Positions 1 to 9,433 of a stretch of DNA of 64,000 nt are shown piece by piece (the stretch's first letter is position 1; every line of letters starts with the position of its first letter). The notes below the pieces were generated by a model that searched no databases, was not told the DNA's origin, and saw only the letters and a program-made list of their open reading frames with translations. Position numbers and translations under genes: made by a program. The stretch comes from Planctomycetota bacterium. Lineage in GTDB: Bacteria > Planctomycetota > Planctomycetia > Pirellulales > Lacipirellulaceae. Location of the stretch: the NCBI GenBank assembly GCA_024278955.1, contig JAJRSE010000025.1, positions 1-64,000 of the forward strand. Reading direction: 5' to 3'.

Positions 1-114
1 CGCTTCCGCGAGATGTTGCTGTGGATCAGTCAAGTCATCGGAAAAATTCTCCACGCTGATGAGAAACAAGGCATCGAATACGAAGAATACAAACGACTTA
101 CAGCAAACTACTGA
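1..114 (+). CDS. C-terminal fragment of an unrecognised protein
   Basis: An open frame runs from the first base to a TGA at 112-114 and gives 37 residues ending in EYKRLTANY. It has no start inside the window, so it is the tail of a gene that begins upstream. The segment is hydrophilic and probably helical, with no motif I recognise. It ends 67 bp before lptB on the same strand and could share its transcript. No function is assigned. Confidence 0.45.
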   Translation, partial: RFREMLLWISQVIGKILHADEKQGIEYEEYKRLTANY

Positions 115-181
115 AATGACGCGTTTTTGGAACTACTGAAACTAACGACTCATGACTTTTTCGTCAGGAGGACGAAAACCT

Positions 182-1015
182 ATGACTCTACTTCAAGTAT
201 CTGGCCTGGTGAAAAACTACGGACGACGACGGGTCGTCGATGGCGTGGATTTTTCGGTTGAGCGCGGTGAAATCGTTGGACTCTTGGGACCAAACGGCGC
301 CGGCAAGACGACTACTTTCCGTATGACTTGCGGCATGACGGAACCCGATGCCGGTCGAGTCACTCTCGCCGGCCAGGACGTGACCGCTTGGCCCATGTAT
401 CGCCGTGCTTCGGAAGGAGGAATGGGCTATTTGGCGCAAGAATCGAGTGTCTTTCGCAAGCTTTCGGTTCAAAATAACTTGCTGGGCATGATGGAAATGT
501 TGGGCATGAAACGCAAGGCACGCCGCCTCCGCTGCGACGAGCTTCTCGAACAATTTGGCATCACGAAGCTCCGCCGCAGCAAAGCCATGTCGCTCTCGGG
601 CGGCGAACGGCGACGCCTAGAGATTGCCCGCTGCCTAGTCTCGGAACCCAAGATTATCTTGCTCGACGAACCATTTACGGGGATCGATCCCGTGACGATC
701 TCAAGCATTCAGGATATCGTTCGCGATCTTCGCTCCCGTGGAATCTCGATTTTGATTACCGACCATCAAGTACGCGAGACGCTCCAGATTACCGACCGCA
801 GCTACGTCATCCGCGAAGGTCAAGTGCTTTGTCATGGCACGCGGGAAGTTGTGCTACAAAACCCAGAAGCTCGTAAATACTACTTTGGCGACGGAATGGA
901 CGAAGGACTTGCTGGGCCCCACCATCCGCAAGGCAGCGTCCCGCCGAGCCGTCTGGCGGCGATTCGTGGCCGCCTCACGGGACGCCAGCAACCTCCCCAC
1001 GAAGGGGCGGCCTAA
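182..1015 (+). CDS. lptB: LPS export ABC transporter ATP-binding protein LptB
   Basis: This is the cytoplasmic ATPase of the Lpt machine that moves lipopolysaccharide from the inner to the outer membrane together with LptF/LptG. It has Walker A GPNGAGKT (residues 36-43), an LptB-like Q-loop stretch MGYLAQESSVFRKL (81-94), signature LSGGERRRLEIAR (138-150), Walker B IILLDEPFTGIDP and switch H195. The LptB-type signature and GIDP separate it from generic ABC ATPases. It has 277 residues, about 35 more than the usual 240, with a C-terminal tail rich in Pro and Arg. The frame is open from 152, but AGGAGG at 166-171 lies 10 nt before ATG 182, so that start is chosen. No lptF, lptG or lptC is in view. 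Confidence 0.9.
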   Translation: MTLLQVSGLVKNYGRRRVVDGVDFSVERGEIVGLLGPNGAGKTTTFRMTCGMTEPDAGRVTLAGQDVTAWPMYRRASEGGMGYLAQESSVFRKLSVQNNLLGMMEMLGMKRKARRLRCDELLEQFGITKLRRSKAMSLSGGERRRLEIARCLVSEPKIILLDEPFTGIDPVTISSIQDIVRDLRSRGISILITDHQVRETLQITDRSYVIREGQVLCHGTREVVLQNPEARKYYFGDGMDEGLAGPHHPQGSVPPSRLAAIRGRLTGRQQPPHEGAA

Positions 1016-1144
1016 TCCGTCCATTGCGAGTTATCGGGGCAGGACGAGTTCTGCGAGTTTCTCTCGGATCTGCTATGCTGCTTTCAGGCACTGCATTGGC
1101 ATCGCCTGGAAGAAACACTTTCTTGGAACAGCAGGCGTGAATTG

Positions 1145-2014
1145 ATGAGCCAACCTTCTCGCACCGTGTTGGTCACGGGATGTTCGTCGGGTATTGGCCG
1201 GGCTACCGCCAAGCTGCTGGCCGAAAAAGGGTTTCGCGTCCTTGCTGGTGTGCGAAGCTCTGAGCAAGCCGCCGAGCTTTCGCAACCAAACCTCCCGACG
1301 CTTGAGCCCATCATTTTAGACGTGACCAAGCAGGATCATATTGCGAGTGTCGTCGAACTTATCCGAAAAACAAGTCCCCAAGGGCTTTACGGACTGGTGA
1401 ACAACGCCGGATTAGGCATGCCGGCGGCGGTTGAGCTATCGACCCTGGACGAAGTGCGGCAGCTGCTGGAGGTCAACACCATTGCACCGCTGCATATGAT
1501 ACAGGCTTGCTTGCCTCTCTTGCGGCTTGTTCCGGGCCGGGTAGTTAATATGTCGTCGATGAATGGGACGATTGCTTTGCCGATGGTTGGGGCTTACTCG
1601 GCAAGCAAGTTTGCGCTCGAAGCGCTTTCCGATTCGCTTCGAGTCGAGCTACGACCCTGGGAAATTCCGGTAAGCGTGATTCGTCCTGGGCAAATTGGTA
1701 CGTCGATATTTGCCAAAGCCCGCGAAGATCTTGAGCGCCGCAGCGCCAACATTCCCAGCGAGCTAAAAAATGGCTACGACGCGATGTACGCGCAAGCCAG
1801 CAAGTTCAACGAGCGGGGGATACGGTCGTCAACTTCCCCAGAAAAAGTTGCGGCGACTGTGCTTCGAGCACTCGAAGCCAAGCGGCCAAAACTTCACTAC
1901 GTTGTTGGCTTAGACGCATTCGGACTTCAATTTGCAAAATCAATCATTCCAAGTCGCTTGTTCAGTCGAATTCTTGCACGGGCGATGAAAGTGCTGAAGC
2001 CGCTCGACGATTAG
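1145..2014 (+). CDS. Short-chain dehydrogenase/reductase
   Basis: This is a classical SDR of 289 residues with a Rossmann fold, probably an NAD(P)H-dependent oxidoreductase. The cofactor loop TGCSSGIG is at residues 11-18, NNAG at 86-89, the catalytic Ser in MSSMNG near 138, and YSASK (Tyr151, Lys155) completes the catalytic triad. The PG(Q)IGT segment after the catalytic region fits the family. The substrate cannot be read from sequence; the longer C-terminal part resembles SDRs annotated as retinol or steroid dehydrogenases. An alternative TTG start lies 3 nt upstream at 1142. It is separated from lptB by about 130 bp and convergent with the peroxiredoxin gene. Confidence 0.85.
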   Translation: MSQPSRTVLVTGCSSGIGRATAKLLAEKGFRVLAGVRSSEQAAELSQPNLPTLEPIILDVTKQDHIASVVELIRKTSPQGLYGLVNNAGLGMPAAVELSTLDEVRQLLEVNTIAPLHMIQACLPLLRLVPGRVVNMSSMNGTIALPMVGAYSASKFALEALSDSLRVELRPWEIPVSVIRPGQIGTSIFAKAREDLERRSANIPSELKNGYDAMYAQASKFNERGIRSSTSPEKVAATVLRALEAKRPKLHYVVGLDAFGLQFAKSIIPSRLFSRILARAMKVLKPLDD

Positions 2015-2052
2015 CGAGCACCCCAATTCTAAAGACTGTTGAATGGACAACG

Positions 2053-2637
2053 CTACTTCAGTCCTTCGACAACTTTCAAAACAGTTTCTGAATCTTTCAA
2101 TGCATTGACCTTCGTGTCTTTGTGGGCGATTTTCCAATTTTTATCGATCACAAAGGTCCAGCGTTTGGCCGTGACGCCCCGTTCGAGGGTGATTTTTTTG
2201 CCTTGAATCTTTCGCTCGATCGAACCGCCGCTGCCTGTTTTCACGCCAAATGCCTTGGCGATTTTCCCGTCGGGGTCGGCTAGCAGAGTGAAGTTCAGCT
2301 GGTACTCGTTTTTGAAGTGCTGGTGATTTTCGACCGCATCACCACTGATGCCGATCACTTCAACGTCGTCGCGTTCAAGCCCAGCCACGGCATCGCGATA
2401 GCTGCAAGCCTGAATCGTACAGCCTGGGGTCATGTCGGCTGGATAAAAGTAGACAACGTAAATTTTCTTTCCTTGATGGTCTTTTGAATTCCACTCTTCA
2501 TTCTGATCGCTCAGCCCAGCAAACTGCGGCGCCATGTCGCCAACTTGCAACTCAACCGGTTTTTCTTTGGCTTGAGCAAAAGACGCAGCGATAAGAAAAA
2601 CCGTGAGAGCAGAAAATATTTTCATGAGGTGCGTCAT
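2053..2637 (-). CDS. Exported peroxiredoxin (AhpC/TSA, Bcp-like)
   Basis: This is a thiol peroxidase that reduces hydroperoxides. The hydrophobic leader MKIFSALTVFLIAASFAQA looks like a Sec signal peptide, so it probably acts in the periplasm. The peroxidatic Cys lies in the motif YPADMTPGCTIQAC, with a second Cys five residues on, as in Bcp/PrxQ proteins where it can serve as the resolving Cys. The C-terminal RWTFVIDKNWKIAHK strand completes the thioredoxin fold. It has 194 residues from ATG 2637; the in-frame ATG at 2625 starts directly at the signal peptide and is equally possible. It is convergent with the SDR gene. Most Bcp proteins are cytoplasmic, so the leader is a modest oddity. Confidence 0.85.
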   Translation of the reverse strand: MTHLMKIFSALTVFLIAASFAQAKEKPVELQVGDMAPQFAGLSDQNEEWNSKDHQGKKIYVVYFYPADMTPGCTIQACSYRDAVAGLERDDVEVIGISGDAVENHQHFKNEYQLNFTLLADPDGKIAKAFGVKTGSGGSIERKIQGKKITLERGVTAKRWTFVIDKNWKIAHKDTKVNALKDSETVLKVVEGLK

Positions 2638-2799
2638 GGGAAACTCGTAGGGGTATTGCTGAATAACATTGCCGCATCGAAATAGCCAGCAACTGGTTTA
2701 TCGTCTGCGTTTGGCTAGCAAATAGCAAGAAAAAAACGTGAACTGGCGGAAATCGGTTGCTGCGGACCCTTTTAAGCAAGTCCCAGGCGGGTGACACGA

Positions 2800-4875
2800 C
2801 TAATGTACCCTTTGGCCTGGGAGGGCTCCTTCGTCGGGCGAGAGGACATAGACTTCGCTGCCGCCGGGGCCACTCGCGACCACCATGCCTTCGCTGAGGC
2901 CGAATTTCATTTTCCGAGGGGCCAAATTCGCAACACAGACGACGAGCCTGCCCACAAGTTTTTCGGGGTCATAGGCCGCCTTGATCCCGGCGAAGACCTG
3001 TTTGGTCACGCCGCCGCCAAGGCTGAGCTGGAGCTTTAAGAGCTTGCGAGCGTCGGTAACATGCTCGGCCGAGACAATGCGAGCAATACGAAGATCGACT
3101 TTCATAAAGTCGTCAAACGTGCATTCTTCGGCCAAGGGTTCGGCTTCGAGAGGGGCGGCGGAGTCGTTATAGGGGTCCGACGCAGCCGATGATGCTAACG
3201 GTGCCTGCGGCTCTACGTTACTCTCTTCTTTGCTTTCTTCGATCATTTTCTTTACGTCCTTTTCTTCAACTCGTTTTAACATGTGTTTGAATTTATTGAC
3301 GGGGGTCCCTACCAAGGGCGTTTTTGCTTGTTCCCAGCTGGTGATTTTTTTGCCTAGTAGCTCGCCCGTTTGCTCGGCGAGTTTCGGCAGCACAGGGGCG
3401 AGATAAATGGCGAGCTGGTGAAAGAGGTTCAGTGCGATCGTGCAAACATCCTGCAACCGCCCCGCTTGCTCGGGATCTTTACGAAGCACCCAAGGCTTGT
3501 TTTCTTCGACAAACGGATTCGCCCGATCGGCCAGCGCCATGATCAGCCGCATGGCTCGGTTGTAGTCGCAGGCTTCATAGGCGTCGGCAATTTCGTTGCC
3601 CACGGCGACTGCATGCTCGAACAGTCCTCCGTCGTCGGGGTATTTTTCCGAGAGGCCAACTTCGGCGACAAACTTGGCCGACCGGCTTGCGAGGTTCACC
3701 ACTTTGCCGACTAAGTCGGTATTAACTTTGACGATAAACTCGTCGAGCGACAAGTCGATATCGTCGACTTTGGCCGTGAGCTTCGAGGCATAGAAATACC
3801 GCAAGTAGCTTGGGTCGAGATGGTCGAGATAGGTTCGGGCGTTGACGAAGGTGCCTTTACTCTTAGACATTTTTTCGCCACCGACGGTGAGAAAACCATG
3901 AATATGAACCTTGGTCGGTAGGCGGTAGCCTGCCGTTTTGAGCATTCCAGGCCAGAAGAGCGTGTGGAAGTAGGTGATATCTTTGCCGATGAAGTGGTGA
4001 ATTTCGCAGTCGGGGCCATTTCCATCCGAGCCACGAGGCCACCAGTCGTCAAAATTTTCGCCGGTCCGATCGCACCATTGCCGGGTCGAAGCCATGTAGC
4101 CGATCGGCGCGTCGAACCAGACATACCAATAGTTGCCAGGGCTATCGGGGATTTCAAAACCGAAGTAAGGCTCGGGACGCGAGATGTCCCAGTCTCGTAG
4201 TTCGTCGCCTAGGAAGTGGCCTTTGAGATAATTGGCAATCTCGGGCTGTAGGTGTTTGCCGCTTTGGGTCCACTCGTCGAGAAACTCGTGCAGTTGTTCT
4301 AATTCGATGAATAAATGTTTTGCGCTGCGGATCTCGGGGGTAGCTCCGCTGAGCGTACTCTTCGGATTGGTGAGTTCGGCAGGGCTATAGGTGGTGCCGC
4401 ATGACGAGCAGTTGTCGCCGGGCTGATCGGTGGCGCCACACTTGGGACAGGTGCCTCGAACGAAGCGGTCGGCAAGAAACGTGCCCGCCTCGGGATCAAA
4501 CAGTTGTTCGACATCTTTTTCTTTGACTAAGCCTGCGTCGCGAATCGATTGCCAGATTTCTGCGCAGAGCATACGGTTTTCGTCGCTATGAGTGCTGCCG
4601 TAATTGTCAAATTCGATATCGAAATCGGCAAAGTCTTTTTCGTGGGCAGCTTGCATTTCGGCAATGAGCTCGGTTTCGCTGCGATTTTCTTGTCGAGCCC
4701 GAATCATGATGGCTGTGCCATGGGTGTCGTCGGCACAGAAAAACCGGCAATCGTTGCCGCGGAGTTTCTGGAATCGCACCCAGATGTCGGTCTGCAAATA
4801 TTCGATCAGATGGCCAATATGAATATGGCCATTGGCGTAGGGCAGGGCGGCTGTCACAAGAATACGGCGTGTCAT
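2800..4875 (-). CDS. metG: Methionyl-tRNA synthetase
   Basis: This charges tRNA-Met with methionine. The class I signature appears as HIHIGH near the N-terminus and KMSKS in [13 protein letters not shown] zinc knuckle with [18 protein letters not shown] sits in the connective-peptide region. The C-terminus carries the EMAP/OB-fold tRNA-binding domain ([17 protein letters not shown], then [18 protein letters not shown]), joined by an acidic linker. It has 691 residues, normal for the long MetG form. The frame is open to 4950, but homologues begin at the [18 protein letters not shown] segment, so ATG 4875 is taken. The 508-bp spacer upstream contains several hairpins. Confidence 0.95.
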   Translation of the reverse strand: MTRRILVTAALPYANGHIHIGHLIEYLQTDIWVRFQKLRGNDCRFFCADDTHGTAIMIRARQENRSETELIAEMQAAHEKDFADFDIEFDNYGSTHSDENRMLCAEIWQSIRDAGLVKEKDVEQLFDPEAGTFLADRFVRGTCPKCGATDQPGDNCSSCGTTYSPAELTNPKSTLSGATPEIRSAKHLFIELEQLHEFLDEWTQSGKHLQPEIANYLKGHFLGDELRDWDISRPEPYFGFEIPDSPGNYWYVWFDAPIGYMASTRQWCDRTGENFDDWWPRGSDGNGPDCEIHHFIGKDITYFHTLFWPGMLKTAGYRLPTKVHIHGFLTVGGEKMSKSKGTFVNARTYLDHLDPSYLRYFYASKLTAKVDDIDLSLDEFIVKVNTDLVGKVVNLASRSAKFVAEVGLSEKYPDDGGLFEHAVAVGNEIADAYEACDYNRAMRLIMALADRANPFVEENKPWVLRKDPEQAGRLQDVCTIALNLFHQLAIYLAPVLPKLAEQTGELLGKKITSWEQAKTPLVGTPVNKFKHMLKRVEEKDVKKMIEESKEESNVEPQAPLASSAASDPYNDSAAPLEAEPLAEECTFDDFMKVDLRIARIVSAEHVTDARKLLKLQLSLGGGVTKQVFAGIKAAYDPEKLVGRLVVCVANLAPRKMKFGLSEGMVVASGPGGSEVYVLSPDEGALPGQRVH

Positions 4876-4941
4876 CGGCTGGGTGTTTCTTTCGATCTCA
4901 GGTTGCGGTGCTGGCACTGCTAGTGTTTTATGTCGGCGAGA

Positions 4942-4989
4942 CGGAGGCACACTTGCCTCCGGTGTTCTTCGGACCGCGTGGCGGTCCGA
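4942..4989. repeat. Two adjacent perfect stem-loops
   Basis: CGGAGGC (4942-4948) pairs with GCCTCCG (4955-4961) over a 6-nt loop. Eight bases on, TCGGACCGC (4969-4977) pairs with GCGGTCCGA (4981-4989) over a GTG loop. No T-run follows either stem, so they are not typical intrinsic terminators. They lie in the 5' region of metG. Confidence 0.6.
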
Positions 4990-5299
4990 CTATGGCAGTC
5001 TGTGCCATTGTAACGCCCCAAGCATAGCGGCGGAATCCTCGATTGGCACGGCATATGCTCACTGTAGATCAATTCCTACAGGCTCGGTTGCTAGCACGCG
5101 ATTGGACGCATTTTTGCTTGATCGCGATCGCTACGCAGCTTTGGCCTTGTAAGAATTACGAAATCTCACGACTATTCCCGCCTCGCCCACGCGAGGCTCC
5201 CAAGCCGAGCGTAAAAAAACAACAAAAGTGTTCCGACCGTTTTTTGTATTGCGAAGAAGGAACTTCGCCAAAAAACACCCCGTCGGGCTAGGTATTTAG

Positions 5300-5315
5300 G
5301 TCGGCAATTGCCGAC
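5300..5315. promoter_or_regulatory. Perfect 16-bp palindrome, candidate operator
   Basis: GTCGGCAATTGCCGAC reads identically on both strands. It lies 68 bp before ATG 5384, a suitable position for a dimeric regulator site. The role is inferred from symmetry and position only. Confidence 0.4.
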
Positions 5316-5325
5316 GAACCGACCG

Positions 5326-5364
5326 AGTGCTTTGTCACCTTTCTGAGAAAGTTGCCAAAGCGCT
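5326..5364. repeat. Inverted repeat, CTAGTGCTTTGTCA family (degenerate)
   Basis: AGTGCTTTGTCA (5326-5337) pairs with TGCCAAAGCGCT (5353-5364) with one mismatch and one G-T pair. Between them CTTTC (5339-5343) and GAAAG (5347-5351) extend the stem. The right arm is followed by TAGTATCCAT, which resembles the flank of the copy at 31683-31730. It sits 19 bp before ATG 5384, in the presumed 5' UTR. Confidence 0.55.
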
Positions 5365-5383
5365 AGTATCCATGGAGGGATCG

Positions 5384-6922
5384 ATGGTCTTGCCTCGTTT
5401 CGTACTTGTACAATCGCTACTCACAGCAGCCTGCCTTGCGCTGCCCGGCGCCGCCGAGACAGTGCTTCTCGACTTCAGTTCTCCGTCTTGCGGTCCGTGC
5501 CAACAGATGCGCCCTACGGTTGCTCGGCTTGTTACGTCGGGCTACCGAGTTCGCGAGATCAATATCGAAGCCGAGCCGCACGTCGCCGCTCGCTTTGGAG
5601 TGTCGAGAGTACCGACGTTTATCGTCGTCGTGGATGGCCGCGAAACAAGCCGCGTGGTCGGCCTGACCAGCTTTCAGCAACTACGTCAGATGCTTACTCA
5701 ACAGCGTCCTGCTCCGGCACAACACCAACGCGGAACTCAACCGCAGTTTCCCAACACATTTGCCACACCGGTCGCCTCAGGGGTTCAGCCCACGTTTGCG
5801 ACCAGTAACGATTTGTCGACGCCCCAAGCAGGGCGAATCGTGGCCATCCAAAATCCTGCTTTGATGGCGGTGGCACCTGCTCCGCCGCAAACCAATCAGT
5901 TTCCCGCAGTTCCAAGTAGACCAGCCGCGTCGCTTGCGGGTTCGCAGGCATCGCATAAACGTCTGATTGAAGCGACGGTCAAAATCTCGGTACAAGACGC
6001 TGCCGGAATTTCTGCCGGTACAGGAACGATTGTTGACGCTCGTAGCGGCGAAGCACTTGTGCTTACTTGTGGCCATTTGTTTCGCAGCTCGGCTGGTAAA
6101 GGTCCGATCACAATCACTTTGTTTCAGGCGGGTCCCGCGGGAGCAGAAATTCGCACCACGGCAGCGGGACGGTTGATCGATTTTGATTTAGATCGCGATC
6201 TGGCGCTGCTCAGCTTTCAGACCGAAGTTCCCCTCGAACCAATCTCGATCGCCGAGCGAGAAACGCCTTTCTCGCCAGGCGAAAACGTGACCACGGTCGG
6301 CTGTAACCTGGGTGCCAACCCGACGGCAATTGCTTCTCGCATCACGACGATCAACCGCTACCAAGGGCATCCGAATGTTGAAGTCGCTGGGGCACCGGTC
6401 GAAGGACGTAGTGGCGGTGGCTTGTTCAATGCCGCAGGCCAGTTGATTGGCGTCTGTTTTGCTGCCGACCCAGAGGCCAACGAAGGACTCTACGCTTCGC
6501 TGCCTCTGATTCTTAGTAAGCTCGACAGCCTTGGCCTCTCGATGGTGTACCAGTCGTCTGCTCCCGTAGGACAACTTGCCGAAAATACACAAGCGCCGCC
6601 TCGAACATCGCTAGCAGCAGACCCAAGTTTTGCGGTCCGTGGCCAAGAACCGACAACGGTCCCGCCGATGGTTCAGCCACTTGAAGCGGCAGCTCCCTCG
6701 CAATTTGCAACAACGCAACCTGCGGCGATTCCGCTCAGCTCTGCGGAGCAAGCGACCTTTGAAGAGATTCAGCGCCGTAGCGAGAACTCAGAAGTGATTT
6801 GCATCATTCGCCCTAAAAATGCCGATGGGAAGAGCGAAGTTATTTCGCTCAGCAACGCCTCTCCCCAGCTGGTTCGACGTCTGACCGAGCTGTCGGCCCG
6901 TAAGGATTCTATGCGAAGGTAG
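5384..6922 (+). CDS. Exported thioredoxin-domain/trypsin-like serine protease fusion
   Basis: A signal peptide (residues 1-24, cut near PGAAE) is followed by a thioredoxin-like domain with active-site CGPC at 36-39 and the cis-Pro segment SRVPTF. After a Pro/Gln-rich linker (about 105-190) comes a chymotrypsin-fold domain: His231 in TCGH, Asp272 in DLALL, and Ser343 in GRSGGGLF. The Cys of the TCGH motif matches classical trypsin-like enzymes. A low-complexity tail follows to residue 512. I infer a periplasmic disulfide/redox module joined to a protease. The frame is open from 5327; GGAGG at 5374-5378, inside an upstream ATG stretch (ATG 5372), favours ATG 5384. Confidence 0.8.
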   Translation: MVLPRFVLVQSLLTAACLALPGAAETVLLDFSSPSCGPCQQMRPTVARLVTSGYRVREINIEAEPHVAARFGVSRVPTFIVVVDGRETSRVVGLTSFQQLRQMLTQQRPAPAQHQRGTQPQFPNTFATPVASGVQPTFATSNDLSTPQAGRIVAIQNPALMAVAPAPPQTNQFPAVPSRPAASLAGSQASHKRLIEATVKISVQDAAGISAGTGTIVDARSGEALVLTCGHLFRSSAGKGPITITLFQAGPAGAEIRTTAAGRLIDFDLDRDLALLSFQTEVPLEPISIAERETPFSPGENVTTVGCNLGANPTAIASRITTINRYQGHPNVEVAGAPVEGRSGGGLFNAAGQLIGVCFAADPEANEGLYASLPLILSKLDSLGLSMVYQSSAPVGQLAENTQAPPRTSLAADPSFAVRGQEPTTVPPMVQPLEAAAPSQFATTQPAAIPLSSAEQATFEEIQRRSENSEVICIIRPKNADGKSEVISLSNASPQLVRRLTELSARKDSMRR

Positions 6923-7210
6923 CTCGGGTTGATGATGCTCCCGCGATTCGTAGTGGGATTCAACGAAAGCCGGAAAATCCGAAAAACCCGTCAAACCGTC
7001 AAACCGTCCGGCCAAGCGTCTGTTAGACGGGGCGATTTCAGGTGTATTGCGGCTGCGGATCCCCCCTCGCAAGCCTTTGCTTCTGCTTTGTGACGTAGGC
7101 TTTTCTAGCGCAGAGTGCGGCGGTACAAGCAGGCTACTCTGACGCATGCACCAGAGCACAGCGTTTTGGCAAGCTGATTTCACTCCCACGAAAGCAAGGC
7201 AGGCTGACGA

Positions 7211-8098
7211 GTGACACTTTTCATTACTTTTATTGCAACGGCGAATATCGCCTTCGGATATGGGCTGGCAGTTTATCTAGGCCATGGCCAATTGCCCTGG
7301 GCGGTTGGCACCTTAACGCTTCCTCGTTTCCGATCGAAGACCGCTACGGCGGATGACCAAGTTGCGGCAGAGACTGTCGACGAACCGGTAAGTTTGGCTG
7401 AAGAGGAGCAAGCGCCAAGCCCTCAAGTCGTGGCAGAAAAACCTGTTGAAGTTGCCCCACCTGCCAAACCAGAAGTCGAGCAAGTAGCTGTCAAAGAGCC
7501 AGAACCGCTTGTCGAGCCTGCAACTCAGGTGACGGAAGTAGCCGATGCTTCTGCGGCTGAGCCTGAGGTTCCTGAAGAAAAAGTGGTTGCCGAGGTAAAA
7601 GCTCCAAGCGTAGATGCAGCGGCCGAGACCGCCGTTCAGGCAGAAGCTAAAGACGAGCCGAAGGCTGCGGCAGCAGATAGCGAGACACCTGCTGCTGAAG
7701 TAGTTGTAGAGCCAGCTATGCCCGCGAGTGAAAAGGAAGCTGAAGTCGAAGCCGTTGTCGTCGAAGCGAAGGAACCGGCTGCTCCCCTTGCCGAGACCGA
7801 GGATATCGCCCAAGCATCAACAAGCGAAGGCGAGGTAGACGAGAAGTTCCTCGAGGGAATCGCGGCTTTCCAGAATCAGTTGAAAAAACAGGGAGTGGAG
7901 CCCGAGGGCGACGCCCCATCGGAAACCGCGCAAGACGCACAAGCTGCCGCCGAGGGACAGGAATCGTCAGGAAAGGAACCCTTGCCAAAGGGCGAGGAAG
8001 TTTTGGCCGGCATCGAATCGTTTCGCGCCCAACTGGCAAGTATGCAGCAAGAACCCGAGGCAGTCGAAGAAGAACCTGCCACGCAACCGGCCAGCTAA
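7211..8098 (+). CDS. Membrane-anchored Ala/Glu/Pro-rich protein
   Basis: The N-terminal 30 residues form one hydrophobic helix (LFITFIATANIAFGYGLAVY). About 260 residues of acidic low-complexity sequence rich in Ala, Glu, Val and Pro follow. Near the C-terminus two related segments recur: FLEGIAAFQNQLKK and VLAGIESFRAQLAS, both of the form GI-x-x-F-x-x-Q-L. The protein looks like an inner-membrane anchor with a long extended acidic arm. The start is GTG 7211. I recognise no family, and low-complexity composition makes any homology claim weak. The reading frame is unbroken for 295 codons. Confidence 0.7.
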   Translation: MTLFITFIATANIAFGYGLAVYLGHGQLPWAVGTLTLPRFRSKTATADDQVAAETVDEPVSLAEEEQAPSPQVVAEKPVEVAPPAKPEVEQVAVKEPEPLVEPATQVTEVADASAAEPEVPEEKVVAEVKAPSVDAAAETAVQAEAKDEPKAAAADSETPAAEVVVEPAMPASEKEAEVEAVVVEAKEPAAPLAETEDIAQASTSEGEVDEKFLEGIAAFQNQLKKQGVEPEGDAPSETAQDAQAAAEGQESSGKEPLPKGEEVLAGIESFRAQLASMQQEPEAVEEEPATQPAS

Positions 8099-8118
8099 GA
8101 AACCGCCTGAAACGAGAG

Positions 8119-8589
8119 TTAGGATTCTGGGTTCAACTCAAAAATTGCTTCGATCTCGACAGCAATCCCGCCTGGTAACGCCGAGGTACCTAACGCGCTG
8201 CGAGCAGCAACGCCGTTTTCTTCGCCAAACAAATCTCGCATCAGCTCGCTAAAACCGTTAATCACAGCTGGCTGGTCACCGAAATCGGGAGTCGAGAGTA
8301 CGAGGCCCAGGGTTTTCACCAGCCGCGCAATCCGGTCGAGCGAACCAAGCTGCGAGCGAAGCGTGGCGACCATCGCCAAGCCGGTTTGGCGAGCGGCTTG
8401 ATAGCCGCCGTCGAGATCGAGGTCGTCGCCTAAGCGGCCGGTTGTGAGGGTGCCATCGGGCAGCAAGGGGCCATGCCCCGAAAGATAGGCCAGATTGTCG
8501 ACGATCAACAACGGACGATAAAGTCCCATGGCCTTGGGGGCGGGAGGCAATTCGAGGTTGAGTTCCTTGAAGCGTGCTTCGGCGCTCAT
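8119..8589 (-). CDS. RidA/YjgF/YER057c-family protein
   Basis: This is a 156-residue small trimeric-fold protein. Family members hydrolyse reactive enamines and imines such as 2-aminoacrylate. [12 protein letters not shown] and the C-terminal [22 protein letters not shown] segment match the family, and the Arg that binds the substrate carboxylate in RidA is retained in ARSA. The helix [14 protein letters not shown] fits the fold. Its ATG overlaps the TGA of hisI (ATGA at 8586-8589), so translation is probably coupled. The frame is open to 8718, but those residues lie inside hisI and are not used. The divergent subgroup means enzymatic activity is uncertain. Confidence 0.85.
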   Translation of the reverse strand: MSAEARFKELNLELPPAPKAMGLYRPLLIVDNLAYLSGHGPLLPDGTLTTGRLGDDLDLDGGYQAARQTGLAMVATLRSQLGSLDRIARLVKTLGLVLSTPDFGDQPAVINGFSELMRDLFGEENGVAARSALGTSALPGGIAVEIEAIFELNPES

Positions 8590-9005
8590 GATGGTTTTTC
8601 CTGGTGAGATTTGGTTTGGGAGTAAACCTGGGTTGGATCGAAAACTCGGGTGCCGACAATCGTAAGTTGTCCTGCATCCCAGCGTCGAAAAAAGCAGGAT
8701 TGGTAGCCTTCGTGGCAAGCGGCGCCGCCGGCTTGCTCGACTTTTAGCAGAATCGTGTCTTCGTCGCAGTCGAGGTAGATTTCTTTTATGCGCTGGACGT
8801 TGCCGCTCTCTTCGCCCTTTTTCCAGAGCCGCTTTCGGCTGCGGCTAAAATAAACGGCGTTGCCGGTGGCTAGCGTTTGCTCCCAAGCCTCGCGATTCAT
8901 GTAGGCGAGCATGAGAACCTGTCCACTCACGGCATCCTGGGCGACGACGGGTAGCAAGTGCTCGTCAGATTCAAAATTAGGGATATTTTCCAAGGGTGCG
9001 CCCAT
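8586..9005 (-). CDS. hisI: Phosphoribosyl-AMP cyclohydrolase HisI
   Basis: This is the third step of histidine synthesis: hydrolytic opening of the adenine ring of PR-AMP. Diagnostic motifs are [35 protein letters not shown], the Asp cluster DCDEDT that binds Mg, and the zinc Cys residues in [12 protein letters not shown]. It is the stand-alone form with no HisE domain. It has 139 residues from ATG 9005; the frame also offers an ATG at 9041 (151 residues), and neither has a clear ribosome site. It is first in a two-gene operon with the RidA-family gene. HisI is not next to other his genes here. Confidence 0.92.
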   Translation of the reverse strand: MGAPLENIPNFESDEHLLPVVAQDAVSGQVLMLAYMNREAWEQTLATGNAVYFSRSRKRLWKKGEESGNVQRIKEIYLDCDEDTILLKVEQAGGAACHEGYQSCFFRRWDAGQLTIVGTRVFDPTQVYSQTKSHQEKPS

Positions 9006-9433
9006 CGGCAAAATTTGTTGGCAAGAGCAGTTTCTCAGCATAGTAAAGCAACTGCCTCTTGACTACCAAGGGGTGGTTTCTTGCGGAAAGTATCTTGTTG
9101 AGACTTGGAATTCAGGCAAGGCACCCATGACGAAACACCGGTAGTTTCCTTGCCTAATCGCATGGTCTCAGGATTTCGAGTTTCTTTCGTCATGGGGTAT
9201 TTCGGAATTCGTCATTTACCTCAGGCAGTTCAAACGGAATGACATGAGCGACACGCAACTCCGGAGCAATTGGTAGCTTTTGACAGCTGCTTCAGAAGCC
9301 TTGATGACCTAGTCGATTAGGTTTGGTAGATACGCCTGGCGGTTGCTCGCCGTGTGGTCGAAAGAATGGGTCAATTGCCGCCGGCCTTGCGTGCTCCCTC
9401 CGCACGCAAACAGCCTGATGGCGAGGTCATGCC
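9006..9433. other. Intergenic spacer, no gene seen
   Basis: This is the divergent spacer between hisI and the glycosyltransferase-like gene. Its short open frames have no recognisable protein features. I see no strong hairpin or repeat. Confidence 0.4.

Larger units (their letters stand above)
4876..5383. other. Intergenic spacer with hairpins and dyads
   Basis: This is the divergent spacer between metG and the thioredoxin/protease gene. I see no gene in it. It holds two adjacent stem-loops (4942-4961 and 4969-4989), a perfect 16-bp palindrome at 5300-5315, and an inverted repeat of the CTAGTGCTTTGTCA family at 5326-5364. Promoters for both genes must lie here, but no clear -35/-10 pair stands out. 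Confidence 0.5.
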
